Shown here: positions 52,787 to 62,880 of the stretch, in pieces | Numbering within the stretch: position 1 is the first letter of the stretch | Layout: each line of letters starts with the position of its first letter | Source: Nitrosomonas communis | GTDB lineage: Bacteria > Pseudomonadota > Gammaproteobacteria > Burkholderiales > Nitrosomonadaceae | Assembly: GCF_900114745.1 (NCBI RefSeq) | Contig: NZ_FOUB01000005.1 | Coordinates: 78,161 to 142,160, forward strand | DNA: 64,000 nucleotides | Reading direction: 5' to 3' | Program-made: the position numbers and the translations under genes | Notes under the pieces: model-generated | Told to the model about the DNA's origin: nothing | The model's database searches: none | The model's input: only the letters and a program-made list of their open reading frames with translations

Positions 52787-54079
52787 GCAATACTTTGGCT
52801 CATGAGCACTTGTAAAAACGAAGTTTCGCCAATTATGTGCTTGCATGGTCTATTAGCGCAGCTTCGATTTTTCCTTCCCATCCGAGCAGCCTCCCCTCTC
52901 TTTTTGCGTGCCTCACTAATCAACCGTAGATTTCGGGTGGTGGTTTCGGCTTCCCATGATTCTCGCACGGCGTCGAGCGCATCTTCCAAAGCATTCAAAG
53001 CCGCTTCTGCGTCTTTTGCCAATACAGCGAGTTCCAGGCGCGTGACGTGATCCCAATAGTCGGGTTTGCTGGTGGCAATACGCCGTTCAACCGCATAGGC
53101 GACCACGGGTAGTAGCTTTTCCCTGCGTGGATCAAGAGGTTCGGCCGGCTCCATGAGAGTGACCGCATTGATGCCGGGGTATAGGCATCGCGCCAATCCG
53201 CTTCAAAGCCTGTTAGATAAGTGTCGATGGCTTTCTTGAGCAGGCCTTTGGCGCGCAGGGTTTCGCCTGCTCGGGCAGAGGAGCCTCCCACCGGTCTTTG
53301 TAGACGCGGCCTAGCAGGATGCCGTAAGTTTCACTGCTTGAGCCACGTTTGTTTGTTAACTCGAGCAATATCTTCTCTGCTTCTTCACCGCGGCCTGCCC
53401 GGTAGGATGGAAACAGATCAATTCCCACACCAGACTCGGTATCCGCAATCGTGCCAAGGCTATGCTCAAGTGTGCGTACCGCATCCAACCCCTGCTTGCG
53501 AGCTTCAGCCAATTGTTTTTTGATCTGCTCCGAATAAATCGCACGCTCACGGAATACATCCGTCTTGAGTCGCTGAATTTCTGGGAAACCCTCCACGACC
53601 TGATAGACGGGGCTATCCGTCATATACTTGTGTGCTTCTTTGAATCGATCTGTCAGAATCGGGGCAATTGCTGCGACATTGTCAGACTTGCCATTTGCAC
53701 CGATGCCATAACGTATGCTGCGCAGTGGTGGTGCAACATCAAAGGGAAGCTGGCCTGTGCTCTTGGCGAAAAGTAATACTGTTGAAAAGGGTCGCACCGC
53801 ATGGCGCAGGCCGAGTTCGTAGAAAACGTTGGCGTTGGCTGTGGTGAGATCAGCGATAGCGTATTCACATAATATCAGACGTTCGAACATCGGTTTATGG
53901 ATGATGCCACCGGTCATTTTCTCGTCAGCTCGTATGGGTACGAGATTGGATGCCAAGGTAGCTAGTTCGATCAGATCATGATAAACCGCATCAAAATCAA
54001 TCATCTTGCCGCCAGTTGTCGCTTTTTGCCCAAAAGGCATGAGTACAAAGCAGAGCGGACTGGTGATGGTTTTTTCCAA
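52783..54079 (-). pseudogene. Frameshifted DUF4071/TPR-type gene with a deoxyribosyltransferase-like N-terminus
   Basis: Three consecutive frames make one protein. 54079 to about 53275 encodes CFVLMPFGQK, DFDAVYHDLIELA, RADEKMTGGIIHKPMFERL and IADLTTANANVFYELGLRHA, a nucleoside-deoxyribosyltransferase/TIR-like fold, then a helical part to LLGRVYKDRWEA. Near 53275 the frame shifts and continues as SSARAGETLRAKGLLKKAID and TYLTGFEADWRDAY; near 53180 a two-base insertion shifts it again into PGINAVTLMEPAEP, EKLLPVVAYAVERR and EDALDAVRESWEAETT, a DUF4071 (TRAFs-binding) segment. The reading frames share the same minus strand with no stop codons at the joins. It is therefore probably inactive. Confidence 0.75.
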
Positions 54080-54297
54080 ACTAATTAAATAGGAAAAATC
54101 TTATCTTGCTGTTTATTTAATATTTTTGATGCGTTCAGAATATGAATAGCGTACTCATAATCATGACCCTCAATGCAGTAAAAATTCATTCATTTTAGTA
54201 AATTCTTAAGCGTAGAGGTTGTTACAGACATTAATAGCCGATGGTGTAGCTCTTTGCAGACCGAACGGAATTTTTAGAAAAATATTTTAACAAGCGC

Positions 54298-54341
54298 TTG
54301 CATTACTCGTTTTTTTATATATAATGAGAATCATTCTCATT
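54298..54341 (+). promoter_or_regulatory. hemP promoter with Fur box
   Basis: TTGCAT (54298-54303) and TATAAT (54320-54325), 16 bp apart, form a good sigma-70-type promoter. AATGAGAATCATTCTCATT (54323-54341) is a near-ideal palindromic Fur box overlapping the -10 box and start point, so the gene should be repressed when iron is plentiful. Confidence 0.88.
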
Positions 54342-54364
54342 AACATTGTTGAATTTTAGCTACT

Positions 54365-54550
54365 ATGAATAGATCGAATAGTAATTTGCAAGTTATTACG
54401 GAATCACACTCTTTACTCATGCGCGATCCTTATAAGCCAATCAGTAGTGATAGCTTGTTTGTGATAGGTAATGAAGTACTTATTCAACACCAGGGCGAGC
54501 AGTATCGGTTACGTCGGACACGTAATGGTAAGCTGATCCTCACGAAATAA
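54365..54550 (+). CDS. hemP: HemP-type hemin uptake protein
   Basis: A 61-aa protein of the HemP family: after a polar start it reads PISSDSLFVIGNEVLIQHQG and QYRLRRTRNGKLILTK, the conserved C-terminal HemP signature. HemP proteins act with heme-uptake receptors and in some bacteria activate their transcription. The gene is 24 nt after an excellent Fur box and promoter, as is usual. No heme receptor gene follows in this window; the next gene encodes a DUF2325 protein. Confidence 0.9.
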   Translation: MNRSNSNLQVITESHSLLMRDPYKPISSDSLFVIGNEVLIQHQGEQYRLRRTRNGKLILTK

Positions 54551-54619
54551 TGAGTAAAAATTGAATGGGTTATCTTGCAAAACAAAAAAACCTATGACCG
54601 GATAAAACAGTTTCTCATC

Positions 54620-54654
54620 AGTCACTGGAAGTACTCTCTCCTCTGCCAGTGACT
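54620..54654 (+). other. Hairpin in the spacer between hemP and the DUF2325 gene
   Basis: AGTCACTGG (54620-54628) pairs with CCAGTGACT (54646-54654) around a 17-base loop. No T run follows at once, so it is not a clear terminator. It may mark the hemP transcript end or stabilise the mRNA of the downstream gene. Confidence 0.5.
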
Positions 54655-54727
54655 AGTTTAGCCAGCCAGCCTAACTTCTTCTGGGCAAGCCAGCCAATTT
54701 TTTTTATCAATTAAAGGGATATGGGCT

Positions 54728-55459
54728 ATGAAATCTTTAAAAAAACCCATCTTTATGCTGGCCTTTCATGGAATAGATAATTTCTCCGGCAATTCGTTGC
54801 GCGATTATTCTCACCGTTCTTCACTCATCACAAAATACTGTACAGATAATCCTGAGAAGAAATTTACTTATCGCGGTAAGCTATTTTGGCTAAAAGATAC
54901 ATTGCATGCATGGCTGTCCACCTTTAGGGCAGTATCGGATGCTATAATCCGGCCTGTATCTGAACAAGAGCCCACCTCGATAATTCATAGCCGTCTTTCT
55001 GGGAAGGGAGTTTATACCAAAGTAAACATGAGGCCGGAGACAGAGTGGGTTCCACTGATCAAGGCAAAGCAGATGATCAAGTTTAATACCAGCCAGGAGA
55101 TAGCCGAAATGCTCAGTAGTAACCTTAATCTTGCGGGACAAGCTGTTTTATGTGTGGGTGGGCGTGCTGCGCTTTATCCAGACTATCTTCAACTGGTAGA
55201 AGCTGTTGGGGGTCGCTTCATGGTCTATCGTGGCAATCCAGAAAATAAAAGAGCTCATTTATATATATTGCTCGATGGCGTCAATATGGTTATTTGCCCG
55301 GTCGACTGTGTCAGTCATGATGATTATTTTGCCGTCAAACGTTATTGCAAGCTGACGAGCAAGTTGTGTGTATTCCTGGAGCGTTCCAGCTTGCCTGCTT
55401 TTAGCCAGGGTTTGAGAATGCTTATTTTACAAACACATAGAGATCATTATTCAGCGTAA
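54728..55459 (+). CDS. DUF2325 domain protein, Fur-linked
   Basis: A 243-aa protein whose C-terminal half is the DUF2325 domain: AVLCVGGRAALYPDYLQLVE, GGRFMVYRG, then MVICPVDCVSHDDYFAVKRYCKLTSKLCVFL, with the conserved Cys-x-x-x-His pattern. The N-terminal half is helical and not assigned. DUF2325 proteins are of unknown biochemical function and are often coded near iron, heme or metal genes. It is 180 nt after hemP on the same strand and may share the Fur-controlled transcript. The ATG at 54728 has a usual spacing from a weak GGGATATGGG. Confidence 0.8.
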   Translation: MKSLKKPIFMLAFHGIDNFSGNSLRDYSHRSSLITKYCTDNPEKKFTYRGKLFWLKDTLHAWLSTFRAVSDAIIRPVSEQEPTSIIHSRLSGKGVYTKVNMRPETEWVPLIKAKQMIKFNTSQEIAEMLSSNLNLAGQAVLCVGGRAALYPDYLQLVEAVGGRFMVYRGNPENKRAHLYILLDGVNMVICPVDCVSHDDYFAVKRYCKLTSKLCVFLERSSLPAFSQGLRMLILQTHRDHYSA

Positions 55460-56425
55460 CAGATTTCCTGCTTTCTGTTTATCCCCATGGTGCGTTCTAT
55501 CATAAGAGCGACCAAAGTGCGGATGATAGTAAGGGCACGAGCATACTTTCGGAAGAGTAATATACTTATTTTTGGATTGCAGATGAAGAGGCTGGCCCTG
55601 ATCCCAGCAATCCTTCCTCCCCAGCAATCCTTTCTCGCTTGTCTGGCTGTTAGACAGTTGTTTAACAATCGGATGAATATCTCGTGGCAGAGGATGCTGT
55701 GTTCAAAGAGCAAGCCGTTCTGCCGGTGCCTGGACAATGCTGGCTTGAGAAGACCTTGCGTGGCATAAGACACCTACCAAATCAGTAATTGTCTATGTTC
55801 TGGATCAGGAAAAACGTATCTTGAGATAACTCACTGTTTCCCAGATCTTTGGCATTGCTATGCTAGTTAAGTCAGTGGAAATCTATTCCATTAATAAAAC
55901 TTTCCTCATGTGCTTTCGTTCTGATAATTCACTTTTTTAGAATAGAACATTCTCTCCGTAATATTTTAGCGATTTGTAAAACGATTAATTCAGAGATTTT
56001 TTATAGTGTGTTTCTAATAGGAGACAAAATAAAGCTATTGAAAATATTAAATTATTTATTAAATAGGAAAAAACATCTTTCTAATGAGAGACATAAAAAA
56101 GCATTTAAAAAACAGTATGTTATGCGTTGAACATGTATTATGTTAAAAAATTAATTAATTATTAATGACATTTGCCCGAGCTTTTCTTTTAAAATTGCAA
56201 TGTAATAGATTGATTAATAATCCTAAAATTATTTTGGCATGAATGTTGCTGGTAAATAAGTTTCACATTAACATTAAAAATGACGAGGTCGTTTTTATTG
56301 CAGCGCCAATCATAGCGCACTGTTTGCTTAACCTTTCCAGTCGCAGGTTTTCTCAAGGCAAGATTGCTTATCCATTGGCTGAATAAAGAATAGCTATAAT
56401 TAAATTATAAGGAGATTGATAATCT
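55460..56425. other. Long intergenic region, mostly AT-rich, possible coding remnant
   Basis: No credible gene is seen in these 966 bases. Around 55490-55770 the sequence is GC-richer with several short open frames on both strands that look like remains of a lost gene, for example a stretch reading VAEDAVFKEQAVLPVPGQ. From 55800 on it is AT-rich and should include the promoter of the next gene, which has TTATAAGGAGATTG as ribosome site. Confidence 0.4.
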
Positions 56426-58297
56426 ATGGTCGGTATATCATCAGGTCGAAAGGCGTTGAAGATAATCGTTTTCTTTTCGGTGATTCTAATTTTTCTATTT
56501 ATAAGCAATGCTTTTGCTAAAGATGATGAGTCTGAGATTAATGATAATGCTCGCGATAATGAGATTAAATTTGAGCTTACTGACAATGCCGGCCGCTGGT
56601 TTGATACAGGAGCAGAGCTAGCGGGTAACCGCTCGATTGCAGTCGCTGCACCGGGTGTGCGAGTTAAATTCTCGGGTAATTCAAATACCGTTCATACCAG
56701 AACTAGTCTAGTTTATCCTACCGGAGCCGCTGGCATGCCCTTTAATACCGAGCCGAGAAAGGGAGGCGACGAGGTGACGCTGACTACTCCGGGTTTGTAT
56801 GTTTTTGTCTGTAGTATTCATCCTTACATGTTTGGTGCGGTGATTGTGGATGATCCGGCTACAGCCGGGTTGGATCTGGGCTCCTCGCTCAGTATGATTA
56901 CGGGAGAAAGTTTTTCCAGCAGCAGCGATTTGGCAACACGAGTGCTGCGCACCTTTTTCATTGCGACCAACCCTGCAAACTGGCAGAACTATGCCAGTAA
57001 TACGCCTTGGCATATTACCTACCCAAATATGGATGTACACATCGATGGAAATATCGTCAATTTAGCCAGTGCTCTGAATGCTCGTTATGGGAATGATCTG
57101 GCATTGGAAGCGCTCAGCAAGCCAGCGATACTCGCAGTAGGTGAAGTATGGGTAGCCACCCAGTTTGAAACCACCGCAGGAAAATCCAAGCCGGGTACGG
57201 TGTCCGCGATAGATGGGGTCAACTGGCAAGTTACGCGCAAAGTGGCTTTGCCGTCGATCGATATCAATAATCCGCACAATTTGTGGACTGATAAGGATCA
57301 GAATGTTATTTATGCGACCCAATGGTTTGATAGTAAACTGGCTGTTTATGATCGCCAAACGGGGACATTGATTCGGAATGTGTCTGTTGGTGAATCGCCT
57401 GCGCATGTGATGACTTTGACCGATAATGATCTGATTCACATCACCAATAACGGTGACAGCCGCACAGATTCAGTGATGGAGCTGGCGCCTCTCGCAACCG
57501 AAGTGCTGCGCCGTATTGATATTGGCCGAGGTACGCCACATGGTCATTGGATGAGCCATGACGGCAAACATATGGTTACACCCAATGTGACAAGCGGTGA
57601 TACCACACAATATAACTTCAGAACCAATGTCATTGAAGCGATTGTGCCGGTAAGTGGTGAATTCAGTCACCCATTGGCCATTGGCATGCTGCCGAATGCC
57701 GATAAATATTATGTCGCCAACATGTTTGACAACACGATTACAGCAGTCGACATGAGTACGCATACTGTCATCAAGCATATAAATCTGCTGGAGAACTACA
57801 ATCCTCTGTCAGGCGCTGTTTCAGGCCCTGTGGGAGCATGGCCAATTCAAACACCGGTTTCTCCCGATGGAAAAAATATGGTGACAGCCAACACCTTGAG
57901 TGGCACGATTACCATTATCGATACCAGGCCAGGCCTGGCGACGACAGATACAGCTGTAAAAATGCTGCCGTGTGATCCAGGCTGTCATGGCGTGCAGTAT
58001 GGCGCCAAGCAAGGTGGCGGGTACTATGCCTATGTATCCAGCAAATTCTCAAATAGACTGTTAGTGGTTGATCCCGATCCAAACGCTGATGGTGATCCGT
58101 CAGATGCCAGCATTGCCGGTAGTATAGGGCTCTTTGCTTCCGACGCAACTCTGAGAGATGATGCAATAACAGGCAATCCAGGAATGGGTGGGCAAGGCAT
58201 ACTGCCGATTCCACTGGTTTACAACGGCTGGGTGCAAAATTTGCCCGCTTCCTGGAGCAATCAACTAACTGAGACACAGCGTCATCCGATTCAGTAG
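56426..58297 (+). CDS. Periplasmic cupredoxin-beta-propeller protein
   Basis: The 623-aa protein has a signal peptide (about 8-31, ending NAFA). Residues about 45-150 are a cupredoxin domain: the type 1 copper ligands are His in SNTVHTRTS and Cys, His and Met in FVCSIHPYMFG. Residues about 225-600 form a seven-bladed YncE/nitrite-reductase-like beta-propeller with repeated NNPHNLWTDKDQNVIYATQW, VYDRQTGTLIRNVSVGESP and VSPDGKNMVTANTLSGTITI units. There is no heme d1 histidine context, so it is not a cytochrome cd1. It would sit in the periplasm and could carry electrons or sense copper. A strong GGAGATTG site precedes the ATG. No neighbour suggests a partner. Confidence 0.85.
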   Translation: MVGISSGRKALKIIVFFSVILIFLFISNAFAKDDESEINDNARDNEIKFELTDNAGRWFDTGAELAGNRSIAVAAPGVRVKFSGNSNTVHTRTSLVYPTGAAGMPFNTEPRKGGDEVTLTTPGLYVFVCSIHPYMFGAVIVDDPATAGLDLGSSLSMITGESFSSSSDLATRVLRTFFIATNPANWQNYASNTPWHITYPNMDVHIDGNIVNLASALNARYGNDLALEALSKPAILAVGEVWVATQFETTAGKSKPGTVSAIDGVNWQVTRKVALPSIDINNPHNLWTDKDQNVIYATQWFDSKLAVYDRQTGTLIRNVSVGESPAHVMTLTDNDLIHITNNGDSRTDSVMELAPLATEVLRRIDIGRGTPHGHWMSHDGKHMVTPNVTSGDTTQYNFRTNVIEAIVPVSGEFSHPLAIGMLPNADKYYVANMFDNTITAVDMSTHTVIKHINLLENYNPLSGAVSGPVGAWPIQTPVSPDGKNMVTANTLSGTITIIDTRPGLATTDTAVKMLPCDPGCHGVQYGAKQGGGYYAYVSSKFSNRLLVVDPDPNADGDPSDASIAGSIGLFASDATLRDDAITGNPGMGGQGILPIPLVYNGWVQNLPASWSNQLTETQRHPIQ

Positions 58298-58572
58298 TGA
58301 GACAGCGTGAGGCGATAGCGCTATTAAGCATCGCCTCCGTTTCGGATCTATCGTCGATCGAGATCTGGCTGCTTTTAGTAAAGCAGGGGCATGGGCAAAT
58401 AAAGCTGGTTCTGCTACCGCCGATTTTTAATCGGGATATGGTATAAAACGTTTATTAGCATTATTCATTCATACACAAAAGTAATTTTCAGCACATGAAA
58501 GCGAGTACTTGTGCATGTCCTTACTATGCAGAAGTCTCTTCAGATCCTGTATCATCCTGCTTTTAGAGTTAC

Positions 58573-59562
58573 ATGCAAGCTTTCATGAAAACGATTTTTC
58601 TGGATTTTGAAAAAGGTATCGAGGAATTTGAAGAGAAGATCGAGCAACTGCGCTTTGCCCAGGATAATTCAGCATTAGATATCTCAGCTGAAATCGCTAA
58701 ATTGCAGGCAAAAAGCCAGGCGCTCACCAAAAATGTCTATGCCAAGCTCACACCTTGGCAGATTTCTCAGGTGGCACGTCATCCGCAACGTCCCTATACA
58801 CTTGATTATATTCAGTACTTGTTCACTGATTTTGAAGAGTTACATGGAGATCGACATTTTGCAGACGATCATGCGATTGTGGGGGGATTGGCGCATTTTA
58901 ACCAGCAGCCTGTGATGGTAATTGGTCATCAAAAAGGTCGTGATACCAAAGAGAAAATTTACCGTAATTTCGGGATGCCAAAACCAGAAGGCTATCGCAA
59001 AGCATTGAGGTTAATGCGCCTTGCAGAGAAATTTTCGCTACCACTGATCACTTTTATCGATACGCCGGGTGCTTATCCAGGAATCGATGCTGAAGAACGC
59101 GGACAATCCGAAGCAATAGGGAAGAATCTCTACGTAATGGCTGAACTGAAAGTGCCTATTATATCTATCGTAATCGGTGAAGGAGGTTCAGGTGGTGCGC
59201 TGGCTGTTGCGGTTGGGGATGCTGTCATGATGCTGCAGTATGCCACTTACTCGGTTATTTCCCCAGAAGGGTGTGCTTCAATCCTTTGGAAGAGTGCAGA
59301 TAAATCGTCCGAAGCAGCAGAAATCATGGGGATTACCGCTGATCGCCTGAAAGAACTGGAGCTGATCGATACCGTTATCAGTGAGCCGATTGGTGGGGCA
59401 CATCGCGATTATATTGCTATCATGCATTCAGTCAAAAGCGCCTTGCAGGATACCTTAAGAAAGCTGCAGGTTCTGCCGTATGAAATGCTCCTACAGAAGC
59501 GTTTTAATCGATTAATGGGGTATGGCAAATTTAAGGAAGTCAAGGCCGAACACCATTCTTGA
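58573..59562 (+). CDS. accA: Acetyl-CoA carboxylase carboxyltransferase subunit alpha
   Basis: AccA with AccD moves the carboxyl group from biotin to acetyl-CoA, giving malonyl-CoA for fatty acid synthesis. The 329-aa protein has the usual [20 protein letters not shown]-terminus (the start could be Met1 at 58573 or Met5 at 58585), [13 protein letters not shown], and the CoA-site [30 protein letters not shown], and [14 protein letters not shown] six bases before 58573 favours the longer form. It overlaps tilS by 41 nt, giving the common accA-tilS arrangement. Confidence 0.97.
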   Translation: MQAFMKTIFLDFEKGIEEFEEKIEQLRFAQDNSALDISAEIAKLQAKSQALTKNVYAKLTPWQISQVARHPQRPYTLDYIQYLFTDFEELHGDRHFADDHAIVGGLAHFNQQPVMVIGHQKGRDTKEKIYRNFGMPKPEGYRKALRLMRLAEKFSLPLITFIDTPGAYPGIDAEERGQSEAIGKNLYVMAELKVPIISIVIGEGGSGGALAVAVGDAVMMLQYATYSVISPEGCASILWKSADKSSEAAEIMGITADRLKELELIDTVISEPIGGAHRDYIAIMHSVKSALQDTLRKLQVLPYEMLLQKRFNRLMGYGKFKEVKAEHHS

Positions 59563-60883
59563 ATGGGTTGAAAGCAACCTGCGCACGCAGGTTAGCGGGA
59601 AAGATCATTTAGTTGTTGCGCTAAGTGGGGGCGTTGACTCAGTGGTGCTGCTGCATTTGCTTCATACACTCTCAAGGTTGATGACGTTCAGGCTTTCTGC
59701 CGTGCATGTCGAACATGGCATAAGTGCTTATGCCGCCCAATGGAGTGATTTCTGCCAGAATCAATGCAGCGCGTTGGGGATTCCTATTCAGATTTTCCGT
59801 TTAAAAGTTCAGAAAGTGCCTCAGGTTAGCCTTGAGGCCGCAGCCAGGCAGGCACGTTATCAGGTATTTAACGGTATTGAAGCTGACTATATTGTGCTGG
59901 CGCATCATCAGGATGATCAAGTTGAAACCGTGCTGTTACAGCTTCTGCGTGGTGCGGGCGTTAAGGGCTTGGCAGGAATGCCAGTGGTAAGGAAGCTCGC
60001 TTCTAGGAGTGCGATCCGATTATTACGCCCTCTGCTTAATGTTTCACGCGAAACTATCCTGCAGTATGCGCGGCAGCATCATCTTAGCTGGGTGGATGAC
60101 GAGAGTAATAGTGACACGGCATACAATCGCAATTTTCTGCGGCATGTTATTTGCCCGCTGCTGGAGCAGCGCTTTCCTGCTTATCGGGAGACATGCTCAC
60201 GCGCTAGCCAACATCTTGGCGAAGCAGCCCACTTATTGGATGAGCTTGCCGAGATTGATAGCCAATGCGCTATGACAGCCGGTAATCTTCACCTGGATGG
60301 TTTGCGCCAGCTCAGTTTTTCCCGTGCCAAGAATCTGTTGCGCTATCTGTTCTCGCAGCACGGAGCAATCCCGCCCAATTCCCTAAAACTTGAAGAAATC
60401 TTGCGGCAATTATTGTCGGCGAAAGCCGATACTAAACTGCATCTTGTTTTTGGCGAAGTAGAGATACGATGTTTCAAAGGCTTGGTTAGAATTCAACCAA
60501 AACGTATGCAATCCGAGATGAATGTTCCCCTGGTATGGCGCGGGGAGCATCGCTGGGTGCTTGAGCCTTTAGAGGGGATGATTGAATTCGTTCAACAGCA
60601 GGGTATGGGAATCAACCCGACTGAGCTGATTAAGAAGCCTGTCACTGTCCGCCTGCGCGCGGGAGGAGAGCGATTTCAGCCTGACTGCAAACGTCCTCGT
60701 CGCAGCTTGAAAAAGCTCCTGCAAGAAGCTGCGCTGCCGCCATGGGAGCGTGGTACCCTACCGTTACTTTTCAGTGGCGAACAACTCGTCTGGGTGCCTG
60801 GCATTGGTGTGGATTGTGCTTTCCAGGCATTGCCGGGAGAATTGGGATGGGTAGTGACATGGCGGCCAAATAAGTTAGATTAA
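59522..60883 (+). CDS. tilS: tRNA(Ile)-lysidine synthase
   Basis: TilS adds lysine to C34 of the tRNA-Ile CAU anticodon so that it reads AUA. The 453-aa protein has the ATP PP-loop motif SGGVDS at 35-40 in [34 protein letters not shown], the [20 protein letters not shown] segment and the C-terminal [20 protein letters not shown] zinc-independent tail domain. It overlaps accA by 41 nt, so translation is probably coupled. Confidence 0.96.
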   Translation: MANLRKSRPNTILEWVESNLRTQVSGKDHLVVALSGGVDSVVLLHLLHTLSRLMTFRLSAVHVEHGISAYAAQWSDFCQNQCSALGIPIQIFRLKVQKVPQVSLEAAARQARYQVFNGIEADYIVLAHHQDDQVETVLLQLLRGAGVKGLAGMPVVRKLASRSAIRLLRPLLNVSRETILQYARQHHLSWVDDESNSDTAYNRNFLRHVICPLLEQRFPAYRETCSRASQHLGEAAHLLDELAEIDSQCAMTAGNLHLDGLRQLSFSRAKNLLRYLFSQHGAIPPNSLKLEEILRQLLSAKADTKLHLVFGEVEIRCFKGLVRIQPKRMQSEMNVPLVWRGEHRWVLEPLEGMIEFVQQQGMGINPTELIKKPVTVRLRAGGERFQPDCKRPRRSLKKLLQEAALPPWERGTLPLLFSGEQLVWVPGIGVDCAFQALPGELGWVVTWRPNKLD

Positions 60884-60924
60884 GCGATCAAAATGACCTT
60901 TCAAATAATTTTCCGGAAAAAAAC

Positions 60925-61980
60925 ATGATTCTTGTAACGGGTGGAGCAGGATTTATCGGGGCAAATTTCGTACTGGACTGGCTGGCACAGTCAGATGAGC
61001 CCGTAATTAATTTAGATAAATTGACTTACGCAGGCAATCTGCAGAATTTGGCTTCATTAGAAGGAGATTCGCGGCATATCTTTATACACGGTGATATTAA
61101 TGATCAACAGAAAATAGCAACCTTGCTTAAGCAATATCATCCTCGTGCCATCATTCATTTGGCAGCAGAAAGCCATGTTGATCGCTCCATCCATGAACCG
61201 GAAGCGTTCATTCAGACGAATATTGTAGGTACTTTCAGGTTACTGGACATAGCCTATTATTACTGGAAAGAGCAGGAAGGGGAAGCTCAACAGGCTTTCC
61301 GTTTTGTTCATGTTTCAACGGATGAAGTGTATGGTTCCCTCTGTAAAGATGCGCCTGCTTTTACAGAAACTCATCCTTATCAGCCAAATAGCCCTTATTC
61401 CGCCAGCAAGGCTTCCAGTGATCAACTGGTTCGTGCTTATCATCATACTTACGGTTTACCTACGTTAATCACAAATTGCTCCAACAATTATGGCGCATTC
61501 CAGTTTCCGGAAAAGCTCATTCCCTTGATGATCGTGAATGCGCTGTCAGGTAAGCCATTGCCTGTATATGGAGACGGTCAGCAGATCCGTGATTGGCTTT
61601 ACGTGAAGGATCATTGCAGTGCCATTCGCCGTGTGCTGCAGGCCGGGATTCCAGGAGAAACTTACAATATTGGCGGATGGAATGAGAAACCCAATATAGA
61701 GATTGTGCATATCATTTGCGATTTACTTAATGAGCTTCATCCTGCTGATTATCACAAATTAATCAAATATGTGACCGATCGCCCAGGTCATGATCGCCGT
61801 TATGCAATTGATGCACGTAAAATCGAGCGTGATCTAGGCTGGAGGCCAGTCGAAACGTTTGAAACAGGCATACGTAAAACTGTCAAGTGGTATCTGGATC
61901 ATCAAGACTGGGTTGCCAATGTACACTCCGGCGAGTATCGAAAATGGATTGAATCTCACTATCAGGAGCATGCCGGGTGA
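60925..61980 (+). CDS. rfbB: dTDP-glucose 4,6-dehydratase
   Basis: RfbB converts dTDP-glucose to dTDP-4-keto-6-deoxyglucose, the second step of dTDP-L-rhamnose synthesis for surface polysaccharide. The 351-aa protein has [18 protein letters not shown] for NAD binding, [22 protein letters not shown], and the catalytic [20 protein letters not shown] (YxxxK). The C-terminal [20 protein letters not shown] is typical. It overlaps rfbD by 4 nt. Confidence 0.97.
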   Translation: MILVTGGAGFIGANFVLDWLAQSDEPVINLDKLTYAGNLQNLASLEGDSRHIFIHGDINDQQKIATLLKQYHPRAIIHLAAESHVDRSIHEPEAFIQTNIVGTFRLLDIAYYYWKEQEGEAQQAFRFVHVSTDEVYGSLCKDAPAFTETHPYQPNSPYSASKASSDQLVRAYHHTYGLPTLITNCSNNYGAFQFPEKLIPLMIVNALSGKPLPVYGDGQQIRDWLYVKDHCSAIRRVLQAGIPGETYNIGGWNEKPNIEIVHIICDLLNELHPADYHKLIKYVTDRPGHDRRYAIDARKIERDLGWRPVETFETGIRKTVKWYLDHQDWVANVHSGEYRKWIESHYQEHAG

Positions 61981-62873
61981 AGATATTGTTATTCGGCAAG
62001 AATGGGCAAGTGGGTTGGGAATTGCAGCGCAGCCTCCAGCCGCTTGGTGAGGTGGTGGCATTGGATAGATCCAGTCAAGTATATTGCGGTGATTTGGCTG
62101 ATCTGGTTGGAATCAGGCAAACCGTACGTGCGGTTATGCCAGACGTCATCGTTAATGCGGCTGCGTATACCGCTGTGGACCGAGCTGAAAGCGAGCCTGA
62201 TCTGGCGTACCAGATCAATGTTGAAGCAGCGGCCATCTTAGCGCAGGAAGCACAGCGTATGGATGCCTGGTTGATTCACTACTCTACAGATTATGTCTTT
62301 GATGGCAGCGGCGACAGCCCATGGATCGAATCTGATTTGCCTTCCCCTTTGAATGTTTATGGCCAAACTAAACTCCAGGGAGAAGAGGCTATTCGCAATG
62401 CTGGCTGCCGCCATGTGATTTTTCGGACAAGCTGGGTTTATGCTGCACGGGGCAATAATTTTGCCAGAACCATGCTGCGTCTGGCGCAAGAGCGTAATCA
62501 GTTAACTGTCATTGATGACCAGATTGGTGCGCCGACAGGAGCGGACTTGCTTGCTGATGTGACTGCGCACGCGATTTCGAAGGCATTGAAACAGCCTGAG
62601 GTAGCAGGGCTTTATCATCTGGTCGCAGACGGGGAAGTTTCTTGGTATGGTTATGCCCACTTCGTACTCACTTTTGCAAGAGAGCACGGCTGGGCAACCA
62701 AGACTCAATCTGAAGCTATTCTGCCAGTGCCTAGCCGTGCCTTTGCCACAGCTGCGAAGCGACCGCTGAACTCTCGCTTGAATACCGAAAAATTCCGCTG
62801 CATTTTTAGGCTGAATATTCCTCACTGGCAAATAGGTGTTGCCCGGATGCTGACTGAGGTGCTAGAGAAATAA
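61977..62873 (+). CDS. rfbD: dTDP-4-dehydrorhamnose reductase
   Basis: RfbD makes dTDP-L-rhamnose, the last step of the pathway. The 298-aa protein begins [18 protein letters not shown], has [21 protein letters not shown], and the SDR catalytic [14 protein letters not shown], and ends with [12 protein letters not shown]. The start ATGA overlaps the rfbB stop. rfbA and rfbC are not in the window. Confidence 0.96.
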   Translation: MKILLFGKNGQVGWELQRSLQPLGEVVALDRSSQVYCGDLADLVGIRQTVRAVMPDVIVNAAAYTAVDRAESEPDLAYQINVEAAAILAQEAQRMDAWLIHYSTDYVFDGSGDSPWIESDLPSPLNVYGQTKLQGEEAIRNAGCRHVIFRTSWVYAARGNNFARTMLRLAQERNQLTVIDDQIGAPTGADLLADVTAHAISKALKQPEVAGLYHLVADGEVSWYGYAHFVLTFAREHGWATKTQSEAILPVPSRAFATAAKRPLNSRLNTEKFRCIFRLNIPHWQIGVARMLTEVLEK

Positions 62874-62880
62874 GCAAAAG

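Noticed and set aside
55447..55773. Open frames on both strands after the DUF2325 gene
   Set aside because: No family match, opposite-strand frames overlap almost fully, more likely decayed or chance sequence.
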